Below are positions 1 through 6,012 of a stretch of DNA of 13,890 nt, piece by piece (the first letter of the stretch is position 1; each line of letters begins with the position of its first letter). The position numbers and the translations under genes are program-made. The notes beneath the pieces were generated by a model that saw nothing but the letters and a program-made list of their open reading frames with translations, made no database searches and was not told the origin of the DNA. The DNA lies in assembly GCF_910578895.1 (NCBI RefSeq), contig NZ_CAJTSC010000070.1:1-13890 (forward strand). The letters run 5' to 3'. The DNA is from an uncultured Bacteroides sp. Its GTDB lineage: Bacteria > Bacteroidota > Bacteroidia > Bacteroidales > Bacteroidaceae.

Positions 1-66
1 GATAGACATTAATGTCTGTCATGAGCGGCATTAATGTCTATCACGACAGATGTTAGTGTCTGTCGG
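1..66. repeat. Tandem array of three 22-bp palindromic units
   Basis: Three 20-base imperfect palindromes, each followed by a 2-base spacer, start at 1, 23 and 45: GATAGACATTAATGTCTGTC, GAGCGGCATTAATGTCTATC and GACAGATGTTAGTGTCTGTC. The first is nearly a perfect palindrome, with AGACATTAATGTCT (4-17) exactly self-complementary. Units 1 and 3 agree at 16 of 20 bases, and unit 2 resembles the reverse complement of unit 1. A 22-base period is not a multiple of three, so coding is unlikely. The array touches the window edge and may continue to the left. Function unknown: operators, a DNA-protein scaffold or a dispersed repeat family are all possible. Confidence 0.75.
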
Positions 67-68
67 CT

Positions 69-171
69 GAAACACCTGTATCCAACGCCGGAAACACTTG
101 CATCCAACAGCGGGAATACCCGGTTTTTGCATAAGCAACGCATATCCATCGGAAATCAGGGTATATCTATC
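69..171. repeat. Degenerate 21-22-bp repeats continuing the left array
   Basis: Two 22-base units at 69-90 and 91-112 share GAAACAC and ATCCAAC cores and agree at most positions. Related cores recur at 142-150 (ATATCCATC) and 163-171 (ATATCTATC), so the ATCC/ATCT element sits at about 80, 102, 144 and 165, close to a 21-22-base spacing with one copy lost. These units show little similarity in sequence to the palindromes at 1-66 but keep the same period. The likely reading is an old, decaying tandem array. Confidence 0.5.
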
Positions 172-370
172 CGCACTTTATGCAGCATGTTCCTGTTTTG
201 GCAGAAAGCGGCAGAGAGGGGAGTAAGCAAAAGGGCTGTTTTGCCGACTTTTTGTCGTGAAACGAACGGGCGGCGCTTCACTTTGCACCCGTGCCAACCG
301 CCGTGTCCGGTTCGTTTCCGGCATCCGTCCGGCTGCTTGCGCGGGTACGTTTCCCGTATATGCAAGCGCC
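172..370. other. GC-rich non-coding stretch with several hairpins
   Basis: No convincing gene is visible. Short open frames cover it on both strands, but their products are rich in Arg, Cys and Pro and resemble nothing I know. Structure is visible: CGAC-TTTTT-GTCG at 245-257; GAAACGAAC (259-267) pairing with GTTCGTTTC (310-318); and a composite stem at 331-370 where GGC (331-333) and GCTTGC (335-340) pair with GCAAGC (362-367) and GCC (368-370), enclosing CGGG/CCCG (342-345 with 353-356). It could be a structured RNA or remnants of repeats. No promoter of the local type is seen in front of it. Confidence 0.4.
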
Positions 371-546
371 GTACTTAAATGCGCGGCTCTTTCATTCAAG
401 GCTTGTCTTTATCTTCCAGACAAGGATTTGGCGGATAAAGTGGATTTTATTTCTATCTGCCAAATAAGTAATCCGCCGAATCCGCCAAATCCGCTTCTGA
501 AAAATGAGTGTGGTGCTTAAATGAAAGAGCCGTATGCTTAAATATT
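371..546. repeat. Nested inverted-repeat element (MITE-like or structured RNA)
   Basis: Outer arms CGGCTCTTTCATTCAAG (384-400) and CTTAAATGAAAGAGCCG (516-532) are complementary at 16 of 17 bases, with weaker pairing out to about 371 and 546. Inside are two more stems: CTTGTCT (402-408) with AGACAAG (418-424), and a perfect 13-base pair GGATTTGGCGGAT (424-436) with ATCCGCCAAATCC (480-492). The second stem includes a 9-base tandem repeat, AATCCGCCG, AATCCGCCA and AATCCGCTT (470-496). The fold would be one closing stem with two internal hairpins. No transposase, target-site duplication or promoter was recognised, so a small non-autonomous element and a structured RNA both remain open. Confidence 0.55.
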
Positions 547-564
547 CTTTTTTTCTTCTATTAT

Positions 565-595
565 TTTGTAATCGAACAGATTATTTATATCTTTG
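565..595 (+). promoter_or_regulatory. Bacteroides-type promoter of the rimP operon
   Basis: TTTG at 565-568 and TATCTTTG at 588-595 match the Bacteroides primary sigma factor consensus (TTTG near -33, TAnnTTTG near -7), separated by 19 bases. A T-rich tract (548-567) lies just upstream. Transcription would start near 600-603, giving a leader of about 60 bases before rimP. It is the only full match to this consensus that I found in front of any gene here, so it probably drives the whole plus-strand gene run. Confidence 0.8.
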
Positions 596-607
596 CAACC
601 GAAACGG

Positions 608-658
608 ATGAAAGGTGGAGGGGCGATTGAGCTCCTCTTTTTTGTTCTTAATGGTTAA
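608..658 (+). CDS. Candidate 16-aa leader peptide upstream of rimP
   Basis: An ATG at 608 opens a frame encoding MKGGGAIELLFFVLNG and stops at TAA 656-658, three bases before the rimP ATG at 662. The frame runs straight through the terminator-like hairpin at 618-643, so a translating ribosome would melt that stem. Only about 5-8 bases would separate the inferred transcript start from this ATG, so initiation would be close to leaderless. The peptide shows no run of a regulatory amino acid. What is seen is the frame and the overlap; a role in attenuation is inference, and the frame may be chance. Confidence 0.3.
   Translation: MKGGGAIELLFFVLNG
618..643 (+). terminator. Terminator-like hairpin (possible attenuator) in rimP leader
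   Basis: GAGGGGC (618-624) pairs with GCTCCTC (631-637) through six Watson-Crick pairs and one G-U pair around a GATTGA loop, followed at once by six T (638-643). That is the form of an intrinsic terminator, placed between the promoter and the rimP start. Because the downstream genes are essential, complete termination cannot be the rule, so conditional attenuation is the natural reading. E. coli NusA is known to autoregulate its own operon; whether NusA or IF2 acts here is inference. Confidence 0.55.
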
Positions 659-661
659 TCT

Positions 662-1129
662 ATGATAGAAAAGAAAACAGTTTGTCAGCTTGTAGACGAG
701 TGGCTGGAAGATAAAGACTACTTCCTGGTGGAGGTTACAATCAGCCCGGATGACAAGATTGTGGTGGAGATAGACCACAAGGAAGGTGTTTGGATTGAGG
801 ATTGCGTGGAACTGAGCCGCTACATCGAATCCCGGCTCAACCGCGAGGAGGAGGATTACGAACTGGAAGTCGGTTCTGCCGGTATCGGGCAGCCGTTTAA
901 GGTGCTGCAACAATACATTAACCACATAGGCAAGGATGTGGAAGTGTTGGCGAAAGACGGGCGCAAGCATTGCGGCATCCTGAAAGACGCCGGCCAAGAG
1001 CGGTTCACGGTTACCATTCAAAAGAAAGTGAAGGAAGAGGGTGCCAAGCGTCCTAAAATGGTGGATGAGGACCTGACCTTCGCATACGAAGACATTAAAT
1101 ATACTAAATACTTAATTAGTTTTAAATAA
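662..1129 (+). CDS. rimP: Ribosome maturation factor RimP
   Basis: The 155-aa product is a RimP (YhbC/DUF150) protein, a cytoplasmic factor that binds the 30S subunit and helps its late maturation. The N-terminal alpha/beta domain (about 1-80) carries the family pattern of a long acidic strand-helix segment (VEIDHKEGVWIEDCVELSR, residues 35-53) followed by YELEVGSAGIGQPF (residues 66-79), equivalent to the conserved 'leEVSSPGldRPL' element. The C-terminal part (about 85-155) is the SH3-like domain. The ATG at 662 is chosen because it gives normal family length; there is no Shine-Dalgarno sequence, as expected for Bacteroides. Only four bases separate its stop from nusA, the classic rimP-nusA-infB order, which strongly supports the call. 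Confidence 0.93.
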   Translation: MIEKKTVCQLVDEWLEDKDYFLVEVTISPDDKIVVEIDHKEGVWIEDCVELSRYIESRLNREEEDYELEVGSAGIGQPFKVLQQYINHIGKDVEVLAKDGRKHCGILKDAGQERFTVTIQKKVKEEGAKRPKMVDEDLTFAYEDIKYTKYLISFK

Positions 1130-1133
1130 GACT

Positions 1134-2399
1134 ATGGCCAAGAAAGAAGAAACTATCAGCTTGATAGACACCTTTTCGGAATTTAAAGAACTGAAGAATA
1201 TTGATAGAACCACTATGGTGAGCGTGCTCGAAGAGTCGTTCCGCAGTGTGATTGCAAAGATGTTCGGTACGGATGAGAATTACGATGTTATTGTGAACCC
1301 GGACAAGGGCGATTTCGAAATATGGCGTAACCGTGAAGTGGTGGCAGATGAAGACCTTGAGAACCCGAACCTGCAGATTTCTTTGAGCGAAGCCCGGAAG
1401 ATTGACGCTTCGTACGAGGAGGGAGAGGAAGTGACGGACGAGGTGAATTTTGCGAAGTTCGGCCGCCGTGCTATCCTGAACTTGCGCCAGACGTTGGCTT
1501 CCAAGATTTTGGAACTGGAAAAAGACAGTATTTACAATAAATATATTGATAAGGTAGGCAACATTATCAACGCAGAGGTTTACCAGATTTGGAAAAAGGA
1601 GATGCTGCTGCTCGACGACGAGGGCAACGAACTGCTGTTGCCCAAGACCGAACAGATACCGAGCGATTTCTACCGCAAGGGTGAGACGGCACGCGCCGTA
1701 GTGGCGCGTGTGGACAACAGGAATAACAATCCGAAGATTATCCTGAGCCGTACGTCGCCTGTCTTCCTGCAACGTCTGTTCGAAATGGAAGTGCCCGAAA
1801 TCAATGACGGACTGATTACCATCAAGAAAATCGCCCGTATCCCCGGCGAGCGTGCCAAGATTGCCGTTGAGTCTTACGACGACCGCATCGACCCTGTAGG
1901 CGCTTGTGTGGGTGTGAAGGGTAGCCGCATTCATGGTATTGTCCGCGAGCTTCGCAACGAAAATATCGATGTTATCAACTATACGTCGAATATCCAGTTG
2001 TTCATACAGCGTGCCCTCAGCCCTGCCAAAATCTCTTCCATCCGTCTGAACGAGGAAGAGCGTAAGGCGGAAGTTTTCCTGAAACCGGAAGAGGTGTCGC
2101 TGGCTATCGGTAAAGGCGGTTTGAACATCAAACTTGCCAGTATGTTGACTGAGTACACTATTGATGTATTCCGCGAGTTGGATGAGACGGTAGAAGACGA
2201 AGACATCTACTTGGATGAGTTCCGCGACGAGATTGACGGTTGGGTGATTGATGCCATCAAGGCAATCGGTATCGACACCGCCAAGGCTGTGCTGAATGCT
2301 CCGCGCGAGATGTTGATTGAAAAGACCGACTTGGAAGAGGAGACGGTGGACGAGGTATTGCGCATTTTGAAATCGGAGTTTGAAGAAGAGAATGATTAG
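1134..2399 (+). CDS. nusA: Transcription termination/antitermination factor NusA
   Basis: The 421-aa protein binds RNA polymerase and nascent RNA and modulates pausing, intrinsic termination and antitermination. The N-terminal polymerase-binding domain covers about 1-130. An S1 domain follows (about 138-205, with NAEVYQIWKKEMLLL and PKIILSR). KH1 has its GVKG loop at 260-263 and KH2 has GKGG at 326-329. The remaining roughly 70 acidic residues contain one helix-hairpin-helix-like segment (about 372-410) instead of the two acidic repeats of E. coli NusA (495 aa), as is usual for shorter NusA proteins. The start lies 4 bases after rimP, suggesting coupled translation. The stop codon lies inside the hairpin that occupies the gap before infB. 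Confidence 0.95.
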   Translation: MAKKEETISLIDTFSEFKELKNIDRTTMVSVLEESFRSVIAKMFGTDENYDVIVNPDKGDFEIWRNREVVADEDLENPNLQISLSEARKIDASYEEGEEVTDEVNFAKFGRRAILNLRQTLASKILELEKDSIYNKYIDKVGNIINAEVYQIWKKEMLLLDDEGNELLLPKTEQIPSDFYRKGETARAVVARVDNRNNNPKIILSRTSPVFLQRLFEMEVPEINDGLITIKKIARIPGERAKIAVESYDDRIDPVGACVGVKGSRIHGIVRELRNENIDVINYTSNIQLFIQRALSPAKISSIRLNEEERKAEVFLKPEEVSLAIGKGGLNIKLASMLTEYTIDVFRELDETVEDEDIYLDEFRDEIDGWVIDAIKAIGIDTAKAVLNAPREMLIEKTDLEEETVDEVLRILKSEFEEEND

Positions 2400-2439
2400 T
2401 GATAAGTCACTCTAATCATTCATCACTAATCACTAAATT
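2391..2439 (+). repeat. Competing hairpins across the nusA stop and infB leader
   Basis: TGATTAGTGAT (2393-2403), which contains the nusA stop, is the exact reverse complement of ATCACTAATCA (2422-2432), seven bases before the infB ATG. A second pairing uses the same left arm: AATGATTAGTGA (2391-2402) with 2407-2420, with TAAG as loop and a two-base bulge. The two folds exclude each other. The 40-base gap is entirely built of forward and reverse copies of an ATTAGTGA-like word, matching the plan of the other gaps in this operon. There is no T-run, so it is not a standard terminator. Confidence 0.6.
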
Positions 2440-5382
2440 ATGACGATAAGGTTAAATAAAGTAACAAGAGATTTAAACGTAGGAATCACGACGGTAGTTG
2501 AGTTCTTGCAAAAGAAGGGACATGCCATTGAGGCAAATCCCAACACGAAAATTACCGATGAGCAGTATGATCTGCTTGTGAAAGAGTTTAGTACAGATAA
2601 GGATCTGAAGTTGAAAACGGAACGTTTCATCCAGGAACGCCAGAGTAAAGAACGCAATAAGGCGTCGGTGGCTATCGACGGCTATGATAAGGAGGCACAG
2701 GAGAAACCGAAGGCCGAGGAGGTTGTTAAGGCTGTGATTCCGGAAGATGTACGTCCGAAGTTCAAGCCTGTCGGCAAAATTGATTTGGATAAACTGAATC
2801 GTAAACATACAGTGGAAAAAGAGAAAGAAGCAGAACCGGAACAGAAGGTTGTTGAAGAAATCAAGGCAGAGGAACCTGCACCGGTTGTTGAGGCTCCGAA
2901 GCCGGAACCGGTTCCCGAACCTCAGCCCGAGCCTGCTCCGGTTGTTGAAACGGCTCCGGTAGTGGAAGAAGAACCTGCGCCGGTTGCTTCCGAACCTGTA
3001 TCGGTGCCCAAGGAGGAATCTACACCGGTTGCGGCCGAAGCGCCGGGTACGGAAGATAAGGAAGAGATATTTAAAATACATCAGCCTGAGTTCGTATCGA
3101 AGATTAACGTTATCGGACAGATAGACCTTGCTGCGTTGAACCAATCTACGCGCCCCAAGAAGAAATCGAAAGAGGAAAAGCGCAAAGAGCGTGAAGAAAA
3201 GGAAAAGCAACGCCAGGATCAGAAGAAACTGATGAAAGAAGCCATTATCAAGGAAATCCGTCGTGACGACGGCAAGATGAAAGACTTGAAGGATGGTAAC
3301 GATGCTAATGCCAAGAAGAAACGTGTCCGCATCAATAAGGAGAAGGTGGACATTAATAATGCGTCCAACTTCCAACGCGGCGGAAACGACCGTCCGAAGG
3401 GTGGCGGCCAGCAAGGCGGCAACAACCAGCAGGGTGGCAAGAACAAGGACCGCTTTAAGAAACCTGTCATCAAGCAGGAAGTAAGCGAGGAGGACGTGGC
3501 AAAGCAAGTAAAGGAAACCTTGGCACGCCTGACTTCCAAAGGCAAGAACAAGGGAGCGAAATACCGCAAGGAAAAGCGCGACCTGGCATCCAACCGTATG
3601 CAGGAGCTGGAAAATCAGGAAATGGCGGAAAGCAAAATCCTGAAACTGACCGAATTTGTGACCGCCAACGAGTTGGCAAGCATGATGGATATCTCCGTTA
3701 CGCAGGTCATCGCTACTTGTATGAGTATCGGTATGATGGTGTCGATTAACCAACGTCTGGATGCCGAGACAATCAACCTGGTGGCGGAAGAATTCGGCTT
3801 CAAGACGGAATATGTAAGTGCGGAAGTGGCTCAGGCAATCGTTGAGGAAGAGGATGCCGAAGAAGATTTGCAGCCTCGTGCTCCGATTGTAACGGTAATG
3901 GGTCACGTAGACCACGGTAAGACCTCATTGCTCGACTATATCCGTAAGGCGAATGTTATCGCCGGCGAAGCGGGTGGTATCACGCAGCACATCGGCGCCT
4001 ACCACGTGACATTGGAAGACGGACGTAAGATTACGTTCCTTGATACTCCGGGACATGAGGCGTTTACCGCCATGCGTGCTCGTGGTGCGAAGGCTACGGA
4101 CATCGCCATCATCATTGTGGCTGCCGATGACAACGTGATGCCGCAGACCAAAGAGGCTATCAACCATGCTATGGCTGCCGGTGTGCCTATCGTGTTTGCC
4201 ATCAATAAGATTGATAAGCCGACTGCCAACCCCGATAAGATTAAAGAGGAACTGGCTGCCATGAACTTTCTTGTTGAGGAATGGGGTGGCAAGTACCAGT
4301 CTCAGGATATTTCCGCCAAGAAAGGTATCGGCGTAAGCGATTTGATGGAGAAGGTATTGTTGGAAGCCGAAATGCTGGATTTGAAGGCAAATCCGGATCG
4401 TCGTGCCACCGGTTCCATCATCGAATCCTCATTGGATAAGGGCCGTGGTTATGTAGCTACGGTACTGGTGTCCAACGGTACGTTGAAAATGGGCGATATT
4501 GTGCTGGCAGGTACAAGCTACGGTAAGGTGAAAGCCATGTTCAACGAACGCAACCAGCGCATGAAAGAGGCTGGTCCTTCGGAACCGGCATTGATTCTGG
4601 GCTTGAACGGTGCGCCGGCTGCCGGTGATACGTTCCACGTAATTGAGACCGAACAGGAAGCCCGTGAGATTGCCAACAAGCGCGAACAGTTGCAACGCGA
4701 ACAAGGGTTGCGCACACAGAAGATGCTGACGCTGGATGAAGTAGGCCGTCGTTTGGCATTGGGCGACTTCCACGAGTTGAACATCATCGTGAAGGGTGAT
4801 GTGGACGGTTCTGTCGAAGCGTTGAGCGACTCGTTAATCAAGTTGTCTACCGAACAGGTGCAGGTGAACGTTATCCACAAGGGTGTCGGCCAGATTTCCG
4901 AGTCGGATGTATCGCTGGCTGCCGCTTCGGATGCGATTATCGTCGGTTTCCAGGTGCGTCCTTCGGGTGCCGCCGCCAAACTGGCGGAACAGGAAGGTGT
5001 GGATATCCGCAAATACTCTGTCATCTACGATGCCATTGAAGAGGTGAAAGCCGCTATGGAGGGCATGTTGGCGCCGACTTTGAAGGAACAGGTTACGGCT
5101 ACTATCGAAGTACGCGAGGTGTTCAACATCACCAAGGTGGGCTTGGTTGCCGGTGCCATGGTGAAGACCGGAAAGGTGAAACGCAGCGACAAGGCTCGTC
5201 TTATCCGCGACGGTATCGTTGTCTTCACCGGAAACATCAATGCCCTGAAACGCTTCAAGGATGATGTGAAGGAGGTAGGTACTAACTTCGAGTGCGGTAT
5301 CAGCCTGACAAACTGCAACGATATCAAGGTAGGCGATATCATCGAATCATACGAAGAAGTGGAAGTAAAGCAAACGTTATGA
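2440..5382 (+). CDS. infB: Translation initiation factor IF-2
   Basis: The 980-aa GTPase places initiator tRNA on the 30S subunit and drives subunit joining. An IF2_N module (about 1-55) is followed by a long disordered linker: Pro/Glu/Val-rich at about 145-200, strongly Lys/Glu-charged at about 230-300, and Gly/Gln/Asn-rich at about 318-338. A second IF2_N-like module covers about 405-460. The G domain has GHVDHGKT (488-495), DTPGH (535-539), NKID (589-592) and SAK (625-627), all intact. Domains II, III and IV follow to the C terminus. Such long IF2 proteins are usual in Bacteroidetes. The ATG at 2440 begins the canonical IRLNKVTRDL-type N terminus. The frame ends with two consecutive in-frame stops (TGA TAG). 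Hairpin-forming repeats lie on both sides of the gene. Confidence 0.96.
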   Translation: MTIRLNKVTRDLNVGITTVVEFLQKKGHAIEANPNTKITDEQYDLLVKEFSTDKDLKLKTERFIQERQSKERNKASVAIDGYDKEAQEKPKAEEVVKAVIPEDVRPKFKPVGKIDLDKLNRKHTVEKEKEAEPEQKVVEEIKAEEPAPVVEAPKPEPVPEPQPEPAPVVETAPVVEEEPAPVASEPVSVPKEESTPVAAEAPGTEDKEEIFKIHQPEFVSKINVIGQIDLAALNQSTRPKKKSKEEKRKEREEKEKQRQDQKKLMKEAIIKEIRRDDGKMKDLKDGNDANAKKKRVRINKEKVDINNASNFQRGGNDRPKGGGQQGGNNQQGGKNKDRFKKPVIKQEVSEEDVAKQVKETLARLTSKGKNKGAKYRKEKRDLASNRMQELENQEMAESKILKLTEFVTANELASMMDISVTQVIATCMSIGMMVSINQRLDAETINLVAEEFGFKTEYVSAEVAQAIVEEEDAEEDLQPRAPIVTVMGHVDHGKTSLLDYIRKANVIAGEAGGITQHIGAYHVTLEDGRKITFLDTPGHEAFTAMRARGAKATDIAIIIVAADDNVMPQTKEAINHAMAAGVPIVFAINKIDKPTANPDKIKEELAAMNFLVEEWGGKYQSQDISAKKGIGVSDLMEKVLLEAEMLDLKANPDRRATGSIIESSLDKGRGYVATVLVSNGTLKMGDIVLAGTSYGKVKAMFNERNQRMKEAGPSEPALILGLNGAPAAGDTFHVIETEQEAREIANKREQLQREQGLRTQKMLTLDEVGRRLALGDFHELNIIVKGDVDGSVEALSDSLIKLSTEQVQVNVIHKGVGQISESDVSLAAASDAIIVGFQVRPSGAAAKLAEQEGVDIRKYSVIYDAIEEVKAAMEGMLAPTLKEQVTATIEVREVFNITKVGLVAGAMVKTGKVKRSDKARLIRDGIVVFTGNINALKRFKDDVKEVGTNFECGISLTNCNDIKVGDIIESYEEVEVKQTL

Positions 5383-5385
5383 TAG

Positions 5386-5500
5386 TTCAAGATTGGCAAT
5401 TAACAATTGGCGATTGACAATTATAATTATAAATGATGGATAATTGATGGTTGATGATATGAGAAATTGTCAATTGTCAGTTATCCATTATCAATTTATA
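5386..5500 (+). repeat. Hairpin-forming AT-rich repeat between infB and cvpA
   Basis: The gap consists of degenerate copies of CAATT/TTGAC-like words in both orientations. ATGGATAATTGA (5436-5447) pairs with TCAGTTATCCAT (5477-5488) over 12 bases with one G-U. A competing outer pair is GATTGACAATT (5412-5422) with AATTGTCAATT (5465-5475), 10 of 11 matching. No TAnnTTTG box and no T-run were found, so neither promoter nor terminator is supported. The repeat creates a false upstream TTG start (5467) in frame with cvpA. Confidence 0.6.
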
Positions 5501-5505
5501 GAGGT

Positions 5506-6012
5506 ATGGCAACCATAGATATAGTCATATTGGTCGTGATTGGTGCGGGAGCGGTAGTCGGTTTCATGAAAGGCTTTGTGAAACAGTTGGCCACTCTGTC
5601 GGGACTGATTGCCGGCTTGTTGGCGGCAAAGGCGCTGTACGCTTCTGTGGCCGAAAAAGTGTTTTCTAAGGTTACCGATTCGATGACGGTGGCACAGCTC
5701 TTGGCATTCGTTGTGATATGGATAGCCGTACCGCTGTGTTTTACGTTGACAGCCTCGTTGCTGACAAAGGCGATGGAGGCGATTTCGCTCGGATGGCTGA
5801 ACCGTTGGCTGGGCTCCGGCTTGGGGGCGTTGAAGTCTCTTTTATTAGTGAGCCTGCTGGTCGGTGTCATTGAGTTTATAGATGCGGACAACACGCTGCT
5901 CGGTCAAACAAAGAAGGAGGAGTCGGTGTTATACTATCCCATGCAGTCGTTTGCCGGAATATTCTTTCCCGTAGCCAAGCATGTTACAGAACAATATATA
6001 TTGAATGAATAA
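5506..6012 (+). CDS. CvpA family inner-membrane protein
   Basis: The product is 168 aa from the ATG at 5506. It has four hydrophobic segments (about 5-22, 26-46, 62-86 and 100-120), with the N-terminal pattern IDIVILVVIGAGAVVGFMKG typical of the CvpA family, named for a gene needed for colicin V production. The biochemical function is not established; links to envelope integrity and stress tolerance have been reported for homologues. A TTG at 5467 would add 13 residues read from the intergenic repeat, so I prefer the ATG after GAGGT. The stop overlaps the sufB start (TAATG, 6010-6014), so the two are probably translationally coupled. Confidence 0.85.
   Translation: MATIDIVILVVIGAGAVVGFMKGFVKQLATLSGLIAGLLAAKALYASVAEKVFSKVTDSMTVAQLLAFVVIWIAVPLCFTLTASLLTKAMEAISLGWLNRWLGSGLGALKSLLLVSLLVGVIEFIDADNTLLGQTKKEESVLYYPMQSFAGIFFPVAKHVTEQYILNE

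Noticed and set aside
1..112. CRISPR array at the left edge
   Set aside because: The units are contiguous 22-base palindromes with 2-base gaps and no unique spacers, and no cas genes are present.
300..325. tRNA T-arm-like hairpin CCGG-TTCGTTT-CCGG
   Set aside because: Only a 4-bp stem forms and no acceptor, D or anticodon arms are found at the right distances; judged coincidental.
34..520. Open frames at 34-378 and 257-520 (plus) and overlapping minus-strand frames
   Set aside because: They lie on 22-base and inverted repeats, their products are rich in Arg, Cys and Pro without recognisable motifs, and frames overlap on both strands; typical of chance frames in GC-rich non-coding DNA.
2473..3915. 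Long minus-strand frame (480 aa) opposite infB
   Set aside because: It lies fully inside infB, its product is Phe/Leu/Arg-rich as expected from the complement of a Lys/Glu-rich linker, and infB motifs are intact.
5467..5505. Upstream TTG start for the CvpA-like gene
   Set aside because: It adds 13 residues read from the intergenic hairpin repeat and lacks family similarity; the ATG at 5506 gives the normal N terminus.
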